Shown: piece by piece, positions 1 to 9,158 of the stretch
Layout: each line of letters starts with the position of its first letter
How positions within the stretch are numbered: position 1 is the stretch's first letter
Origin: Pseudomonas sp. N040
Lineage (GTDB): Bacteria > Pseudomonadota > Gammaproteobacteria > Pseudomonadales > Pseudomonadaceae
Direction of reading: 5' to 3'
Length of the DNA stretch: 64,000 bases
NCBI RefSeq assembly: GCF_015637705.1
Contig: NZ_JADOBE010000014.1
Coordinates: 1 to 64,000, forward strand
The notes under the pieces: generated by a model
The model's input: the letters and a program-made list of their open reading frames with translations, nothing else
Told to the model about the DNA's origin: nothing
Databases searched by the model: none
Translations under genes and position numbers: made by a program

Positions 1-561
1 GACACCGGGTCGGATTACCTCGACATCGGCCAGGCGCTGAACTTCGAGGACGACGGGCCGAGCGTCACGGTCAGTGCGGACACGCCAGCCGACGAACTGA
101 CCGTGGATGAAACCGACCTGACGGCCGACGACAGCGCCAACTATGCCGACAACTTCAGCAACACGCCCGACTATGGCGCTGACGACGCCGGCACGCTGGA
201 CACCGACTACGCCCTCAGCGTGAAGAGCGCGGGGGTCGACTCCGGGCTGGTGGATGTGGCCACCGGCGAGAAGGTGTTGCTGACGGTCAATGGCAGCGGC
301 GTGGTCGAAGGCCGGACTGAAAGCACCAATCATCTGGTGTTCACCGTCAGCGTGAGTGCTGCCGGCGTGGTCAGCCTCGACCAGCTGCGCGCCCTCGAGC
401 ACCCGGACGCTACCGATCCGGATGACTCCCTGACCCTCAGTGCCGCCGACCTGATCCGCCTGACCCGCACCGACACCATCACCGACAAGGACGGTGATCA
501 GGACACGGGGTCGGCCTACCTCGACATCGGCCAGGCGCTGAACTTCGAAGACGACGGGCCG
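1..561 (+). repeat. Two successive adhesin repeat ends, offset 501 bp
   Basis: Bases 1-60 and 502-561 are nearly identical at DNA level (about five differences by eye) and in the same frame, giving a repeat period of 167 codons. Near-identity of neighbouring units points to recent duplication or gene conversion within the adhesin gene. The array probably continues upstream of the window. Confidence 0.75.
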
Positions 562-1929
562 GACCTGGCCTTCGGCAACCTGATCGGCACCGGTACCATC
601 AACCCGCAGTATGGCTACTGGAGCGATGCGGTTGGCGCCGATCAACCGGGCGACCTCGACATCAGCCTCGACCAGTTCCAGCTGGTACGGCCCAATGGCA
701 CCACGGTGGCAGGCTCGTCCTACACCTTCGATGAGCTGGGCGGCTCGCCGGACGGCTCGGGCGCCTTCCTGTTTGCCGGCTCGCTGACCGCCGACTTCGA
801 CAACAATGCCGGCACGGCTGACACCACGGTCGACTTCACCCTGACCGCCTATGCCGATGGCACCTATGCGCTCGATCTGGTGCAGGGCTTCGGCTCATCG
901 GTCGAGTTCAGCAGCGACGACGGCTCGCTGGAATCCGGCGGCCCCGATCCGGTGCAGACACTGGGCATCGGCGACAGGAACGTGGTGTTTTTTGCCGTCA
1001 ATCCAACCGCTTCGGCGGCTGGCATCAAGTCGGCGATCCAGCTTGGCGCCGCGGATTACAACGAGGCCTATCTCCAGGAAAACTCGTCAATGGCTGACTG
1101 GGACGAGATTTCGGCTAACGGCGATCAGCCCGGCAACGGCACCTACCCGTTTATCAATGACGACTATGAGATGAACGTCAGCGAATCCGGGATCGGCGTC
1201 AACAACAACGTCCTGGAGGGCGACAACAACATTGCCGCAAGCGCTGACGATGAAAGCTTCGTGGTCAACCCGGATACCTTGTTGACCAAGATGAAGGTGT
1301 TTATCGACAACTCGGTTGGCGGCTATGACCCGGCCAGCGAGTCGCTGTACTACACGATCTACTACGCGGATGGCACTGCCGGGCCGACAACCAAGGTGCT
1401 GGCCGGGGATCTGGCCGATGAGGCAGATAACGAGGTGTCCTTTGAACTCAACAGTGGCGCCGGCGCCGACAAGCTGATCGATGCGGTTCAGCTGACCATG
1501 ACCCAGGGCTCGATCAAGATCCCGACAATCGAATTCACCTCGGCGGTCGAGAACCTGGGCAGCGATATCCTGCTCGACTTCACGGCCACGCTGACCGATG
1601 CCGATGGCGACAGCGTCACCAGCGAGTTTTCCACCGACCTGTATGCCAATGAGCTCGAAGGGCTGTTCGACTTCAACCTGATCGGCAGCCTGGGTGCGAC
1701 AGAGGCCTTCAATGTCGATCTGCCTGCCGAGGAAAACACCTACAGGGTCGAGGGCTTCGATCTGGCCACCGACACCCTGGTACTGCTGGGTGATGCCGGG
1801 GCGACCCTGGACTTCGACTACTCCAGCAACGACAGCGTGGTAACGGTGACGGAAAGCGGAGGCCAGGAAACCGTGATTACCGTGGTCGGCGTGGACGTGG
1901 ATGCCTCGCATATCGCCTATCAGGCCTGA
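1..1929 (+). CDS. C-terminal part of a large type I secreted adhesin (T1SS-143-type repeats), 5' end outside window
   Basis: The frame is open from the first base, so the gene begins upstream; 642 codons plus stop are visible. The protein is very rich in Asp, Gly, Ser and Thr and poor in Cys and Lys, as expected for a calcium-loving extracellular adhesin. A segment ending in LDIGQALNFEDDGP appears at residues 1-20 and again at about 168-187, which is the end signature of T1SS-143 repeats in giant Pseudomonas/Vibrio adhesins. The last 450 residues form a non-repetitive beta-rich C-terminus ending in YQA. Classic GGxGxD nonapeptide RTX repeats are not seen in this part. The three secretion genes directly downstream support export by a dedicated type I system, with the uncleaved signal at the C-terminus. 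Family and role are inferred; the total size is unknown. Confidence 0.8.
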   Translation, partial: DTGSDYLDIGQALNFEDDGPSVTVSADTPADELTVDETDLTADDSANYADNFSNTPDYGADDAGTLDTDYALSVKSAGVDSGLVDVATGEKVLLTVNGSGVVEGRTESTNHLVFTVSVSAAGVVSLDQLRALEHPDATDPDDSLTLSAADLIRLTRTDTITDKDGDQDTGSAYLDIGQALNFEDDGPDLAFGNLIGTGTINPQYGYWSDAVGADQPGDLDISLDQFQLVRPNGTTVAGSSYTFDELGGSPDGSGAFLFAGSLTADFDNNAGTADTTVDFTLTAYADGTYALDLVQGFGSSVEFSSDDGSLESGGPDPVQTLGIGDRNVVFFAVNPTASAAGIKSAIQLGAADYNEAYLQENSSMADWDEISANGDQPGNGTYPFINDDYEMNVSESGIGVNNNVLEGDNNIAASADDESFVVNPDTLLTKMKVFIDNSVGGYDPASESLYYTIYYADGTAGPTTKVLAGDLADEADNEVSFELNSGAGADKLIDAVQLTMTQGSIKIPTIEFTSAVENLGSDILLDFTATLTDADGDSVTSEFSTDLYANELEGLFDFNLIGSLGATEAFNVDLPAEENTYRVEGFDLATDTLVLLGDAGATLDFDYSSNDSVVTVTESGGQETVITVVGVDVDASHIAYQA

Positions 1930-2148
1930 GCCTGGCAAACCCGCCGCAGGGAGGCGGCAAATCCGTACGGGGTTCCGTCAGCCGCAGGCTGGCGGGGCCA
2001 TGGGCAAACCAGGCGCGGCAGAACCCGGGGGCTGAACGATGGGCATTCCCGCACCACTGTTCTTCCAGCAAAGCATGCCGCTGGCGAACGCGCGGCATGC
2101 CTGCCTGCCGCCCGCGCTGGCGCTCGAGACCCGGGGAGTCGACAGATC

Positions 2149-3879
2149 ATGACCTCGCCCGCGGCGGCCAGTGAGCTTCGCCACGCAACGCTTGCGCTGC
2201 GCCGCTTCTTCGTGCGCGCGCTGCTGTTCAGCGTCTGCATCAACCTGCTGGCCCTGACACCGACCCTGTACATGCTCGAGGTATACGGCCGGGTGATCTT
2301 CAGTCGCAACGCGACCACCCTGCTGATGCTGACCCTGCTGGCCATTGCCCTCTACGCACTGATGGAGTTGATCGACTGGGTGCGCCAGCGCCTGTTGCAA
2401 CTGGCCAGCACGAGCCTCGACGAGTTCCTCGCCGAGCGGGTGTTCAACACCGCCTTCGAGGCCCGCCTGCGCAACCTGCCGGTGGGCATGGCCCCGCTCA
2501 GCGACCTGCGCAGCCTGCGCGGCTTCATCGCCTCGCCGGCCAGCACGGCGCTGATGGATGCGCCGATCTCCCTGCTGTTCATGCTGATCATCTTCATCCT
2601 CAGCGTGCCGCTGGGGGTACTGGTGCTGGTTGCCGCCCTGGCCATGCTGGCGATCGGCTATTTCACCGAGCGCAAGACCCGGGTGCCGCTGAGCGAAGCG
2701 CAGAGGCTGGCGATGGAAGCCCAGCGCTATGCCGCCACCACCCTGAAGAACGCCCAGGTGATGACGGCCATGGGCATGACCGGCAATATCCAGCGGCGCT
2801 GGCAGGAGCGTCAGCAACAGTTCCTCGGCAAACAGGCCGAAGCCTCGGAATACGCCGGTGTGGGTAGCGCCGCTACGCGGTTCATCCTGGTGACGATCAG
2901 CTCGGCAGTGCTCGGCCTGGCCTGCTGGCTGACCCTGGTGGGTGAGCTGGATGCGCATGGCAGCAGCATGATCGTCGCCTGGATCCTGGCCGCGCGCACC
3001 CTGGCGCCGCTGCAGCAATTGATCGGCCAGTGGCTGAGCGTGCTGGCGGCGCGCGCGGCCTACAGCCGGCTGGACAACCTGCTGGCCAACCTGCCCGAGC
3101 GCGAAGCCGGGATGCCGCTGCCCCCACCGAGCGGCGCCTTGTCCGTGGAGGCGCTGGTGGTGGCCGCGCCAGGCAGTCAGACGACGATTCTGCGCGGACT
3201 GAACTTCAAGCTGGAACCGGGCCAGACCCTGGCGGTGATCGGCCCTTCCGCCTCCGGCAAGTCGACCCTGGCCCGGGCGCTGGTAGGCCTGTGGCCGGCG
3301 GCCAGCGGCGCGGTGCGCCTGGACGGCAGCGATGTAGAGCGCTGGAACAAGGAAGAGCTGGGGCCGCATATCGGTTACCTGCCACAGGACAACGAGCTGT
3401 TCGACGGCACGCTGGGCGAGAACATCGCCCGCTTCGGTGACAGCGACCCCGACAAGCTGCAGGCCAGCAGCGAACTGGTCGGGCTGGGCGAGTTGCTCGA
3501 GTCGCTGCCGGACGGTTTCGCCAGCCTGATCGGCGCGGCCGGCGGCGTGCTGTCGGGCGGCCAGCGGCAACGGGTGGCCCTGGCGCGCGCCCTCTATGGC
3601 GATCCGCATTTCGTGGTGCTCGACGAGCCCAACTCCAGCCTCGATGAAGCGGGCGACCGCGCCCTGCTGCAGACGCTGCTGCAACTCAAGGCGCGCAAGG
3701 TCACCGTGGTGATCATTACCCAGCGGATCAATGTACTGCCGGCGGTCGATTGCATCCTGTTGCTGCAGGACGGCAAGCAGCAACTGTTTGGCCCGCGCGA
3801 TGAAGTCCTCGCCGCGCTGGCCGGAAAGCCCCCGGCAAAACTCGCCCCACCGGCAATGCCGCTGGCTCCCGGAGGATGA
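2149..3879 (+). CDS. Type I secretion ABC permease/ATPase, PrtD-like, subunit 1 (H-loop His replaced)
   Basis: A 576-residue inner-membrane exporter half-transporter of the PrtD/AprD family: a transmembrane domain over about residues 20-310, then an ABC ATPase domain. Walker A is GPSASGKST (365-373), the signature LSGGQRQR starts at 468, and Walker B is VVLDEP. The H-loop, normally His, reads TQR with Gln525 (codon at 3721). There is no N-terminal C39 peptidase-like domain, so it is the PrtD rather than LapB type. The start codon follows a GGGGAG stretch. It lies 219 bp after the adhesin and 7 bp before a second, different ABC gene. I infer that the two products form one heterodimeric exporter in which this subunit carries a degenerate site. 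Confidence 0.88.
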   Translation: MTSPAAASELRHATLALRRFFVRALLFSVCINLLALTPTLYMLEVYGRVIFSRNATTLLMLTLLAIALYALMELIDWVRQRLLQLASTSLDEFLAERVFNTAFEARLRNLPVGMAPLSDLRSLRGFIASPASTALMDAPISLLFMLIIFILSVPLGVLVLVAALAMLAIGYFTERKTRVPLSEAQRLAMEAQRYAATTLKNAQVMTAMGMTGNIQRRWQERQQQFLGKQAEASEYAGVGSAATRFILVTISSAVLGLACWLTLVGELDAHGSSMIVAWILAARTLAPLQQLIGQWLSVLAARAAYSRLDNLLANLPEREAGMPLPPPSGALSVEALVVAAPGSQTTILRGLNFKLEPGQTLAVIGPSASGKSTLARALVGLWPAASGAVRLDGSDVERWNKEELGPHIGYLPQDNELFDGTLGENIARFGDSDPDKLQASSELVGLGELLESLPDGFASLIGAAGGVLSGGQRQRVALARALYGDPHFVVLDEPNSSLDEAGDRALLQTLLQLKARKVTVVIITQRINVLPAVDCILLLQDGKQQLFGPRDEVLAALAGKPPAKLAPPAMPLAPGG

Positions 3880-3886
3880 CCCGCCA

Positions 3887-5620
3887 ATGAACCCTCTGCA
3901 GGCAGTGCTGAACAACCCGCTGGGGCGCACCTTGCGGGACTTTCGCCATGAGTTCGCGCTGGTGGCCGCCCTGAGCATGCTGAGCAACCTGCTCTACCTG
4001 GCGCCGACGCTGTACATGCTGCAGATCTACGACCGGGTGCTGAGCAGCCAGAACCAGCTGACCTTGCTGGTGTTGTCACTGCTGCTGCTGGTGTTCGTCG
4101 GCATCATGGCGCTGGCCGAATGGGTTCGCTCGCGGCTGCTGATCCACCTGGGGGTGCGCTTCGATCAGGCGTTGAATACGCGCATCTTCCGTGCCGGCCT
4201 GCAGGCCGAGCTGCGCAAGTCCGCGCACAATCCCGAGCAGGCGCTGGCGGACCTGACCAACCTGCGCCAATTCCTCACCGGCGGCGGCTGCCTGGCCCTG
4301 TTCGATGCGCCCTGGACGCCGATTTATGTCGCCGTGAGCTTCATGCTGCATCCGCTGCTCGGCTGGCTGTCGCTGTTCTTTGTCGGCAACCTGGTGGCCC
4401 TGGCCATCCTTGGCCAGCGCCGGTCTGCCGGTTTCGCCGAGGCGGCGGGCAAGGCCGAGGTCGCCGGCAACAACTTCCTGCTCAGCAAACTGCGCAACTC
4501 CGAGGTCATCGAGCCCCTGGGCATGCTCGGCAACCTGCGCCGGCGCTGGAGTGTCGGCAACCAGCAGTACCTGCATCTGCAGTCGCAAGCGCAGCGGGTC
4601 AGCGAGCGCATGCTCAGCGCCATCCGCTTCGTGCGCTACAGCCAGCAGTCGCTGGCGCTTGGCGCCGGGGCGCTGCTGGCGATCCAGGGCGAGATCAGCA
4701 TCGGCTCGATGGTTGCTGCCAGCGTGCTGATGTCGCGGGCCTCGCAACCGATAGAAATGCTGGTGCTCAGCTGGAAGGGGTTCATCTCCGCACGCAGCGC
4801 TTTCGAACGCCTCGGCCAGCTGCTGCTGGCCCATCCACTGCCGGCCGCCGGCCAGCAGCACAGCGGCTTGCCCAGCGGCCAGCTGCGCGTGCAGGGACTG
4901 ACTGCCAGCGCGCCACGGCGCCAGGATCCGATCATCCAGCCGCTCGACAAGGAATTTCCGCCGGGCCAGTTCTGCGCCATCATCGGCCCCTCCGGCTCGG
5001 GGAAATCGACCCTGGCGCGGGCGCTGATCGGCATCTGGCCAGACACCCGGGGCCAGGTGCTGCTCGACGGACTTCCCCTGCAGGACTGGGCCAGCGCCGA
5101 CCTGGGGCGTGCCATCGGCTACCTGCCCCAGGACATCCAGCTGTTCGAGGGTACGGTGGCCGAGAACATCGCCCGCCTGGGCGAGGTCGATTCCGCCCAG
5201 GTCATCGAGGCGGCACGCAAGGCCGGGGTGAACGACCTGATCCTGCGCCTGCCGCAGGGCTATGACACCCCGATCGGCGAGTCTGGCAGCGCCCTCTCGG
5301 GCGGCCAGCGCCAGCGCATCGGCCTGGCCCGTGCGCTGTATGGCGACCCGCAGCTGATCATCCTCGACGAGCCGAATGCCAATCTCGATGACGCCGGCGA
5401 AGCCGCGCTGATCAGCTGCCTGAAGGAACTCCAAAGCGCGGGACGCAACCTGTTCGTGATCAGCCACCGCACCAACATAGTGGCGCTGGCCGACCGGGTG
5501 CTGCTGCTCGACAAGGGCGTGGTGACGGCCGACGGCCCTCCCGAACCCGTGCTGGCCACGTTGCGGGCGCACGCTCCGCGCGCGCCGTCCCATCTTGTCC
5601 TGACCCGCAATCCCGCTTGA
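3887..5620 (+). CDS. Type I secretion ABC permease/ATPase, PrtD-like, subunit 2
   Basis: A 577-residue PrtD-family half-transporter. Start ATG 3887 is chosen because a GGAGG lies at 3871-3875 and the N-terminus then aligns with subunit 1 (both have a LxLxPTLYMLxxYxRV segment near residue 45). The membrane domain is followed by the ATPase: Walker A GPSGSGKST (367-375), LSGGQRQR from 470, Walker B IILDEP, and an intact H-loop His527 (codon at 5465). All catalytic elements are present, unlike the upstream partner. It ends just before the adaptor gene. Role: energises secretion of the adjacent adhesin across the inner membrane together with the HlyD protein and a TolC-type outer-membrane protein not encoded here. 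Family assignment is firm; substrate is inferred from position. Confidence 0.9.
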   Translation: MNPLQAVLNNPLGRTLRDFRHEFALVAALSMLSNLLYLAPTLYMLQIYDRVLSSQNQLTLLVLSLLLLVFVGIMALAEWVRSRLLIHLGVRFDQALNTRIFRAGLQAELRKSAHNPEQALADLTNLRQFLTGGGCLALFDAPWTPIYVAVSFMLHPLLGWLSLFFVGNLVALAILGQRRSAGFAEAAGKAEVAGNNFLLSKLRNSEVIEPLGMLGNLRRRWSVGNQQYLHLQSQAQRVSERMLSAIRFVRYSQQSLALGAGALLAIQGEISIGSMVAASVLMSRASQPIEMLVLSWKGFISARSAFERLGQLLLAHPLPAAGQQHSGLPSGQLRVQGLTASAPRRQDPIIQPLDKEFPPGQFCAIIGPSGSGKSTLARALIGIWPDTRGQVLLDGLPLQDWASADLGRAIGYLPQDIQLFEGTVAENIARLGEVDSAQVIEAARKAGVNDLILRLPQGYDTPIGESGSALSGGQRQRIGLARALYGDPQLIILDEPNANLDDAGEAALISCLKELQSAGRNLFVISHRTNIVALADRVLLLDKGVVTADGPPEPVLATLRAHAPRAPSHLVLTRNPA

Positions 5621-5640
5621 GCCATGCCAGGAGCGCAGCC

Positions 5641-7047
5641 ATGAGCCATTTGCCCAAGACACCAGACAACCCCGCCGCCAGCACCGGCAGCGAAGCAGCC
5701 TCGCGGGTAAAGAGCCTCGGCGCAGCGGCGCACAATGTCGCGATGCTCGGCGCGCAGTTGCACGGGGAAACACGCCAGGTCACCCGTCTCGGCCTGTGGG
5801 CCATCGCCCTGGGCTTCGGCGGTTTCCTGCTGTGGGCAACGTTCGCGCCGCTGGACGAGGGCGTGCCCACCAGCGGCATCGTCTCGGTAGACACCAAGCG
5901 CAAGACCATCCAGCACCTGCAGGGCGGACTGATCCGCGAGGTGCTGGTGCGCGAAGGGCAGCTGGTGGAGCCCGGACAAATCCTGATCCGCCTGGACGAC
6001 GGCATCGCCCGGGCCAACTACGAGTCGGTACGCCAGCACTACCTGGGGCTGCGCGCCAAGGAAAGCCGGCTGCTGGCGGAGCAACAGGGGCTCGACGAGA
6101 TCATCTTTCACCCCAGTCTGGTGGAGGCGGCCGCCAGCGACCCGTTGATTCGCCAGCACACCTTCGCACAGATCCAGCTGCTGCGCTCACGCCGGGCCTC
6201 GCTGGCCGCCAACCTGAAGGCTATCGAGGAGTCGATCAACGGCCAGGAGTCGGTGGTGCGCAGTTACCGCAGCGCCATCGACAGCCGCCAGAGTCAGATC
6301 GCCCTGCTTGAGCGCGAGCTCAAGGGGGTCAGAAACCTGGTCAAGGATGGTTACGCCCCGCTCAATCACCAGATGGAGCTGGAACGTTCGGTGGGCGAAA
6401 TCGCGGCAGCCTCCGCCGAGCTGCAAGCCGACCTGGCGCAGGCACAAGGCATGATCCTGGAATTGCGCCAACGCGAACAGGGCTTGCGCTCGGACTACAG
6501 CCAGGACGTCGATGCCCAGCTGACCGACGTGCTGCTCGACGTACAGGCCGAAGCCGAACGCTTCAAGGCGGTCAGCGAAGAACTGGCGCGGACCCAGATT
6601 CGCACCCCGGTGGGCGGCCATGTGGTGGGCCTGTCGGTGCAGACCGTGGGCGGCGTGGTGCAGGCCGGCGAGCGCCTGATGGATGTGGTTCCCCAGGACG
6701 AAGCCCTGGTCCTGGAAACCCGCGTGCCGCCAAACCTGATCGACCGCATCCATCTCGGCGCGCCGGTCGATGTGCGCTTCTCCAGCTTTGCCCACTCGCC
6801 GCAACTGGTGGTGGAAGGCGTGGTGCATTCGATCTCGGCGGACATTCTCACCGACCCCGCCAGCAACCTCTCGTACTACCTGGCCCGGGTCACCCTCAGC
6901 AAGTCCGGTATGCGCAAGCTCGGCCAGCGCCAGCTGCAACCGGGCATGCCGGTGGAGGTGGTGATCAAGACGGGCGAACGCACGTTGCTGACCTACCTGC
7001 TGCATCCGCTGACCAAGCGCCTGTCGGCCTCGATGACCGAGGAATGA
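5641..7047 (+). CDS. HlyD/PrtE-family type I secretion periplasmic adaptor
   Basis: A 468-residue membrane-fusion protein. A TTG start at 5617 overlapping the previous stop is possible, but ATG 5641 follows a CAGGAG (5627-5632) and is preferred. A cytoplasmic N-tail of about 45 residues precedes one transmembrane helix (roughly 48-68). Next come a lipoyl/barrel-sandwich half (residues near 85-115), a long alpha-helical hairpin rich in Glu, Gln and Leu, and the second half with VQTVGGVVQAGE. This is the standard order for HlyD-type adaptors that bridge the ABC exporter to TolC. It completes the adhesin-ABC-ABC-HlyD gene set; no outer-membrane factor follows, and the next gene converges 33 bp away. 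Confidence 0.92.
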   Translation: MSHLPKTPDNPAASTGSEAASRVKSLGAAAHNVAMLGAQLHGETRQVTRLGLWAIALGFGGFLLWATFAPLDEGVPTSGIVSVDTKRKTIQHLQGGLIREVLVREGQLVEPGQILIRLDDGIARANYESVRQHYLGLRAKESRLLAEQQGLDEIIFHPSLVEAAASDPLIRQHTFAQIQLLRSRRASLAANLKAIEESINGQESVVRSYRSAIDSRQSQIALLERELKGVRNLVKDGYAPLNHQMELERSVGEIAAASAELQADLAQAQGMILELRQREQGLRSDYSQDVDAQLTDVLLDVQAEAERFKAVSEELARTQIRTPVGGHVVGLSVQTVGGVVQAGERLMDVVPQDEALVLETRVPPNLIDRIHLGAPVDVRFSSFAHSPQLVVEGVVHSISADILTDPASNLSYYLARVTLSKSGMRKLGQRQLQPGMPVEVVIKTGERTLLTYLLHPLTKRLSASMTEE

Positions 7048-7080
7048 GCGCCGGCAGTGTGGCAGGCGGCGCAGCCAGAC

Positions 7081-7725
7081 TCAGCCCAGCTTGTGCTCCA
7101 GCACATAGCGGGTGATTTCCGCATTGGAATGAAACCCGAGTTTTTGCAGGATCCGCGCCCGGTAGGTGCTGACGGTTTTCGCACTGAGGAACAGCTGGTC
7201 ACCGATCTGTTTCAGCGCCACGCCCTGGCTCAGCAGCAGCATCACGCTCATTTCCCGCGCGGACAACGCCTCGTGTGGCAGTGCCTTGCTGGCGCCGAGC
7301 GAGCCTCGCAGCAGCTTTTCCGTCAGCAGCGGGCTCACATAATGCGCCCCCGTGGCGACGGTCCGCAGGGCAGTCAGTATCTGCTCGGGCGTACTGTCCT
7401 TGCACAGGTAGCCGGCCGCCCCGGCATTGATCGCGGAGACGGCAAATTCGTCTTCGGAAAACATGCTGAAGATCAGCACCGGCAGCCCTGCCTGGCTCCG
7501 CTTGATGCGCTTGAGCAGTTCCAGCCCGTTCAGGTCCGGCAGGCTGATGTCGAGCACCACCACGTCGGGAATGCTCTTGCTCAGCAGCGCCAGCAGCTCC
7601 TTGCCGGTGGCCGCTTCGGCCACGATCTTGAGGTCATCGGTGGAGTCGAGAAACTGGCGCAAGCCGCTGCGCACCACCGAATGGTCATCCGCCAGCACTA
7701 TGTTGATCCGGTTCGGCGCTTTCAT
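7081..7725 (-). CDS. NarL/FixJ-type response regulator (REC-LuxR HTH)
   Basis: 214 residues. The ATG at 7725 is chosen because GGAGG lies about 10 bases upstream (7736-7740, minus strand) and the N-terminus INIVLADDHSVVRSG is the start of a receiver domain. Receiver acidic pair ADD, phosphoacceptor Asp in VVVLDISLPDLNG, and a C-terminal LuxR-type helix-turn-helix (LSAREMSVMLLLSQG...TVSTYRARILQKLG). It resembles the UvrY/GacA group. It is encoded 19 bp downstream of the sensor kinase, so the two are probably co-transcribed and form a pair. It converges with the secretion genes. The target genes are unknown; control of the neighbouring adhesin is only a possibility from position. Confidence 0.9.
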   Translation of the reverse strand: MKAPNRINIVLADDHSVVRSGLRQFLDSTDDLKIVAEAATGKELLALLSKSIPDVVVLDISLPDLNGLELLKRIKRSQAGLPVLIFSMFSEDEFAVSAINAGAAGYLCKDSTPEQILTALRTVATGAHYVSPLLTEKLLRGSLGASKALPHEALSAREMSVMLLLSQGVALKQIGDQLFLSAKTVSTYRARILQKLGFHSNAEITRYVLEHKLG

Positions 7726-7744
7726 CGCGACGCAGCCTCCTTGA

Positions 7745-8851
7745 TCAGTTGTCGAGTGGGATGCACAGCTGCAGGCGGGTGCCGGTAGCCGCACTGCTGT
7801 CGATGCTGAAATGCCCGCCAAGATACAGCGCGCGCTCACTCATGCCGATGAGGCCGAAGGATCCCGGTTTCTGCTGTTGCTCGGCGGAAATGCCGCGGCC
7901 GTTGTCGATGATCTCCATGATCAGGTCACCGTCGTTCTTCTCGACACGGATAAGCACCTTGCTGGCTCCCGAGTGGGCCGCCACGTTGGTCAGGCCCTCC
8001 TGCAGGATGCGGAACATGGCAATACTGGAAATATCCGAGAGCCGCACGTATTCCGGCAGTTCCAGCTGCGTGGCGATGCCGGTGCTCTGCGAAAAGCGCT
8101 CGACATACCAGCGGATGGTGGCCATCAGGCCCAGGGTGTCGAGGGTGGCCGGGCGCAGGTTGGTGGAAATGCGCTTGATCACCTGCAAGGCCGCACTGAC
8201 CTGCTCCAGCAGGCTGTCAAACTTGCTGCGCAACTCCGCGCTGGTCGTCTCCTGCTTGGCGGTGGTGGCCAGATCCAGTTTGAGCATGGTCATCACTGCG
8301 CCGAGCTCGTCATGCAGCTCGCGGGCAATGGCCGCACTCTGCTCCTCGCGCACGGATTCCAGATGGGCCCCCAGTTGCTTGAGACGCACGGCCGCCAGAT
8401 GTTGCGCCCGCTCTGCCAGCTTGCGTTCGGAAATGTCGTCGTGGGTGAACACCAGGCAACCCGGCCTGTCGCCGGGCAAAGGCTTGATCTGCAGCAGATA
8501 CCAGCGCGAGGGAACGCAGCTGGAGCATTCGTATTCGAGGGCAAAACTATCCCGTGCGCCGCTGCGCAAAGCCTCGATGGCCTGATCTACCAGCTGCGCG
8601 GTAGCGCCGGACCAGCAGGGCATCACCCAGGACCTTGTGCCGCCCGCGCTGCCGTCAGCGCCTGCCGTGAGACAACGACAGGGCGTCGCGGGCAGGAATT
8701 CGCGCCAGGCCCGGTTGCTGGCGACCTGTTGCAGGTTCGTGTCGACCACGCACAAGCGTGAGGACAGGGCATCGAGGGTTGCCCGGGCGATGCCTTCCGG
8801 CCACGCGCCGGCTGACGCGGCAGTGGCCGGCTGTTGCTGACTGGTATCCAT
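7745..8851 (-). CDS. NarL-family sensor histidine kinase with PAS domain, soluble
   Basis: 368 residues from ATG 8851, which has a GGGGG ribosome site five bases upstream; longer starts at 8863 and 8923 are possible. No transmembrane helix is visible, so it should be cytoplasmic. An N-terminal PAS-like sensor region (about 25-165) is followed by the HisKA_3 dimerisation helix with phosphoacceptor in ARELHDELGAVMTMLKLDL. The HATPase domain has the N-box ILQEGLTNVAAHS, the G1 box DNGRGI and GLIGMSERA. Four Cys sit in the PAS region (a CRC and a CSSC), which could bind a metal or a redox signal, but this is speculative. It pairs with the adjacent LuxR-type regulator. Confidence 0.88.
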   Translation of the reverse strand: MDTSQQQPATAASAGAWPEGIARATLDALSSRLCVVDTNLQQVASNRAWREFLPATPCRCLTAGADGSAGGTRSWVMPCWSGATAQLVDQAIEALRSGARDSFALEYECSSCVPSRWYLLQIKPLPGDRPGCLVFTHDDISERKLAERAQHLAAVRLKQLGAHLESVREEQSAAIARELHDELGAVMTMLKLDLATTAKQETTSAELRSKFDSLLEQVSAALQVIKRISTNLRPATLDTLGLMATIRWYVERFSQSTGIATQLELPEYVRLSDISSIAMFRILQEGLTNVAAHSGASKVLIRVEKNDGDLIMEIIDNGRGISAEQQQKPGSFGLIGMSERALYLGGHFSIDSSAATGTRLQLCIPLDN

Positions 8852-9053
8852 TGGCACCCCCATCGATTCCACGGCTGGCAGGAAACCCCGGATTGACGCC
8901 GGGGCGTCCTGCGCGCCCGGCAATATGCGTGAAGTATGGTCGGCCCGCGCGAAATCTGCCGGATCCGCCCGGCAAGCGCGGATTCCGCCGGTTCACGGTC
9001 GCGGCCATGGCGGTACGCTGCTATAGATGCGGCCCGCAAATAGATTGATTTTG

Positions 9054-9117
9054 TGTAGGAGCCAGCTTGCTGGCGATGCTCTTCGAGCACCGAATCGCCA
9101 GCAAGCTGGCTCCTACA
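9054..9117. repeat. REP-type palindrome, perfect 24-bp arms
   Basis: Arms 9054-9077 and 9094-9117 are exact reverse complements around a 16-base loop; the core is GTAGGAGCCAGCTTGCTGGC. This is the common Pseudomonas extragenic palindrome form. It sits in the 307-bp space upstream of the sensor kinase and just after the 3' end of the monooxygenase gene. It may stabilise or terminate transcripts. I see no gene in the rest of that space (8852-9158). Confidence 0.9.
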
Positions 9118-9158
9118 TTAGGTTGTGGCGTTTAGCCCGTCACACTTAACAGGCCGGA

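Noticed and set aside
1978..3987. 669-codon open frame on the minus strand
   Set aside because: Antisense to the first ABC subunit, low-complexity Gln/His/Arg composition.
8637..9048. Short overlapping open frames around the kinase 5' end
   Set aside because: Pro/Arg-rich, no ribosome site, overlapping a confident gene.
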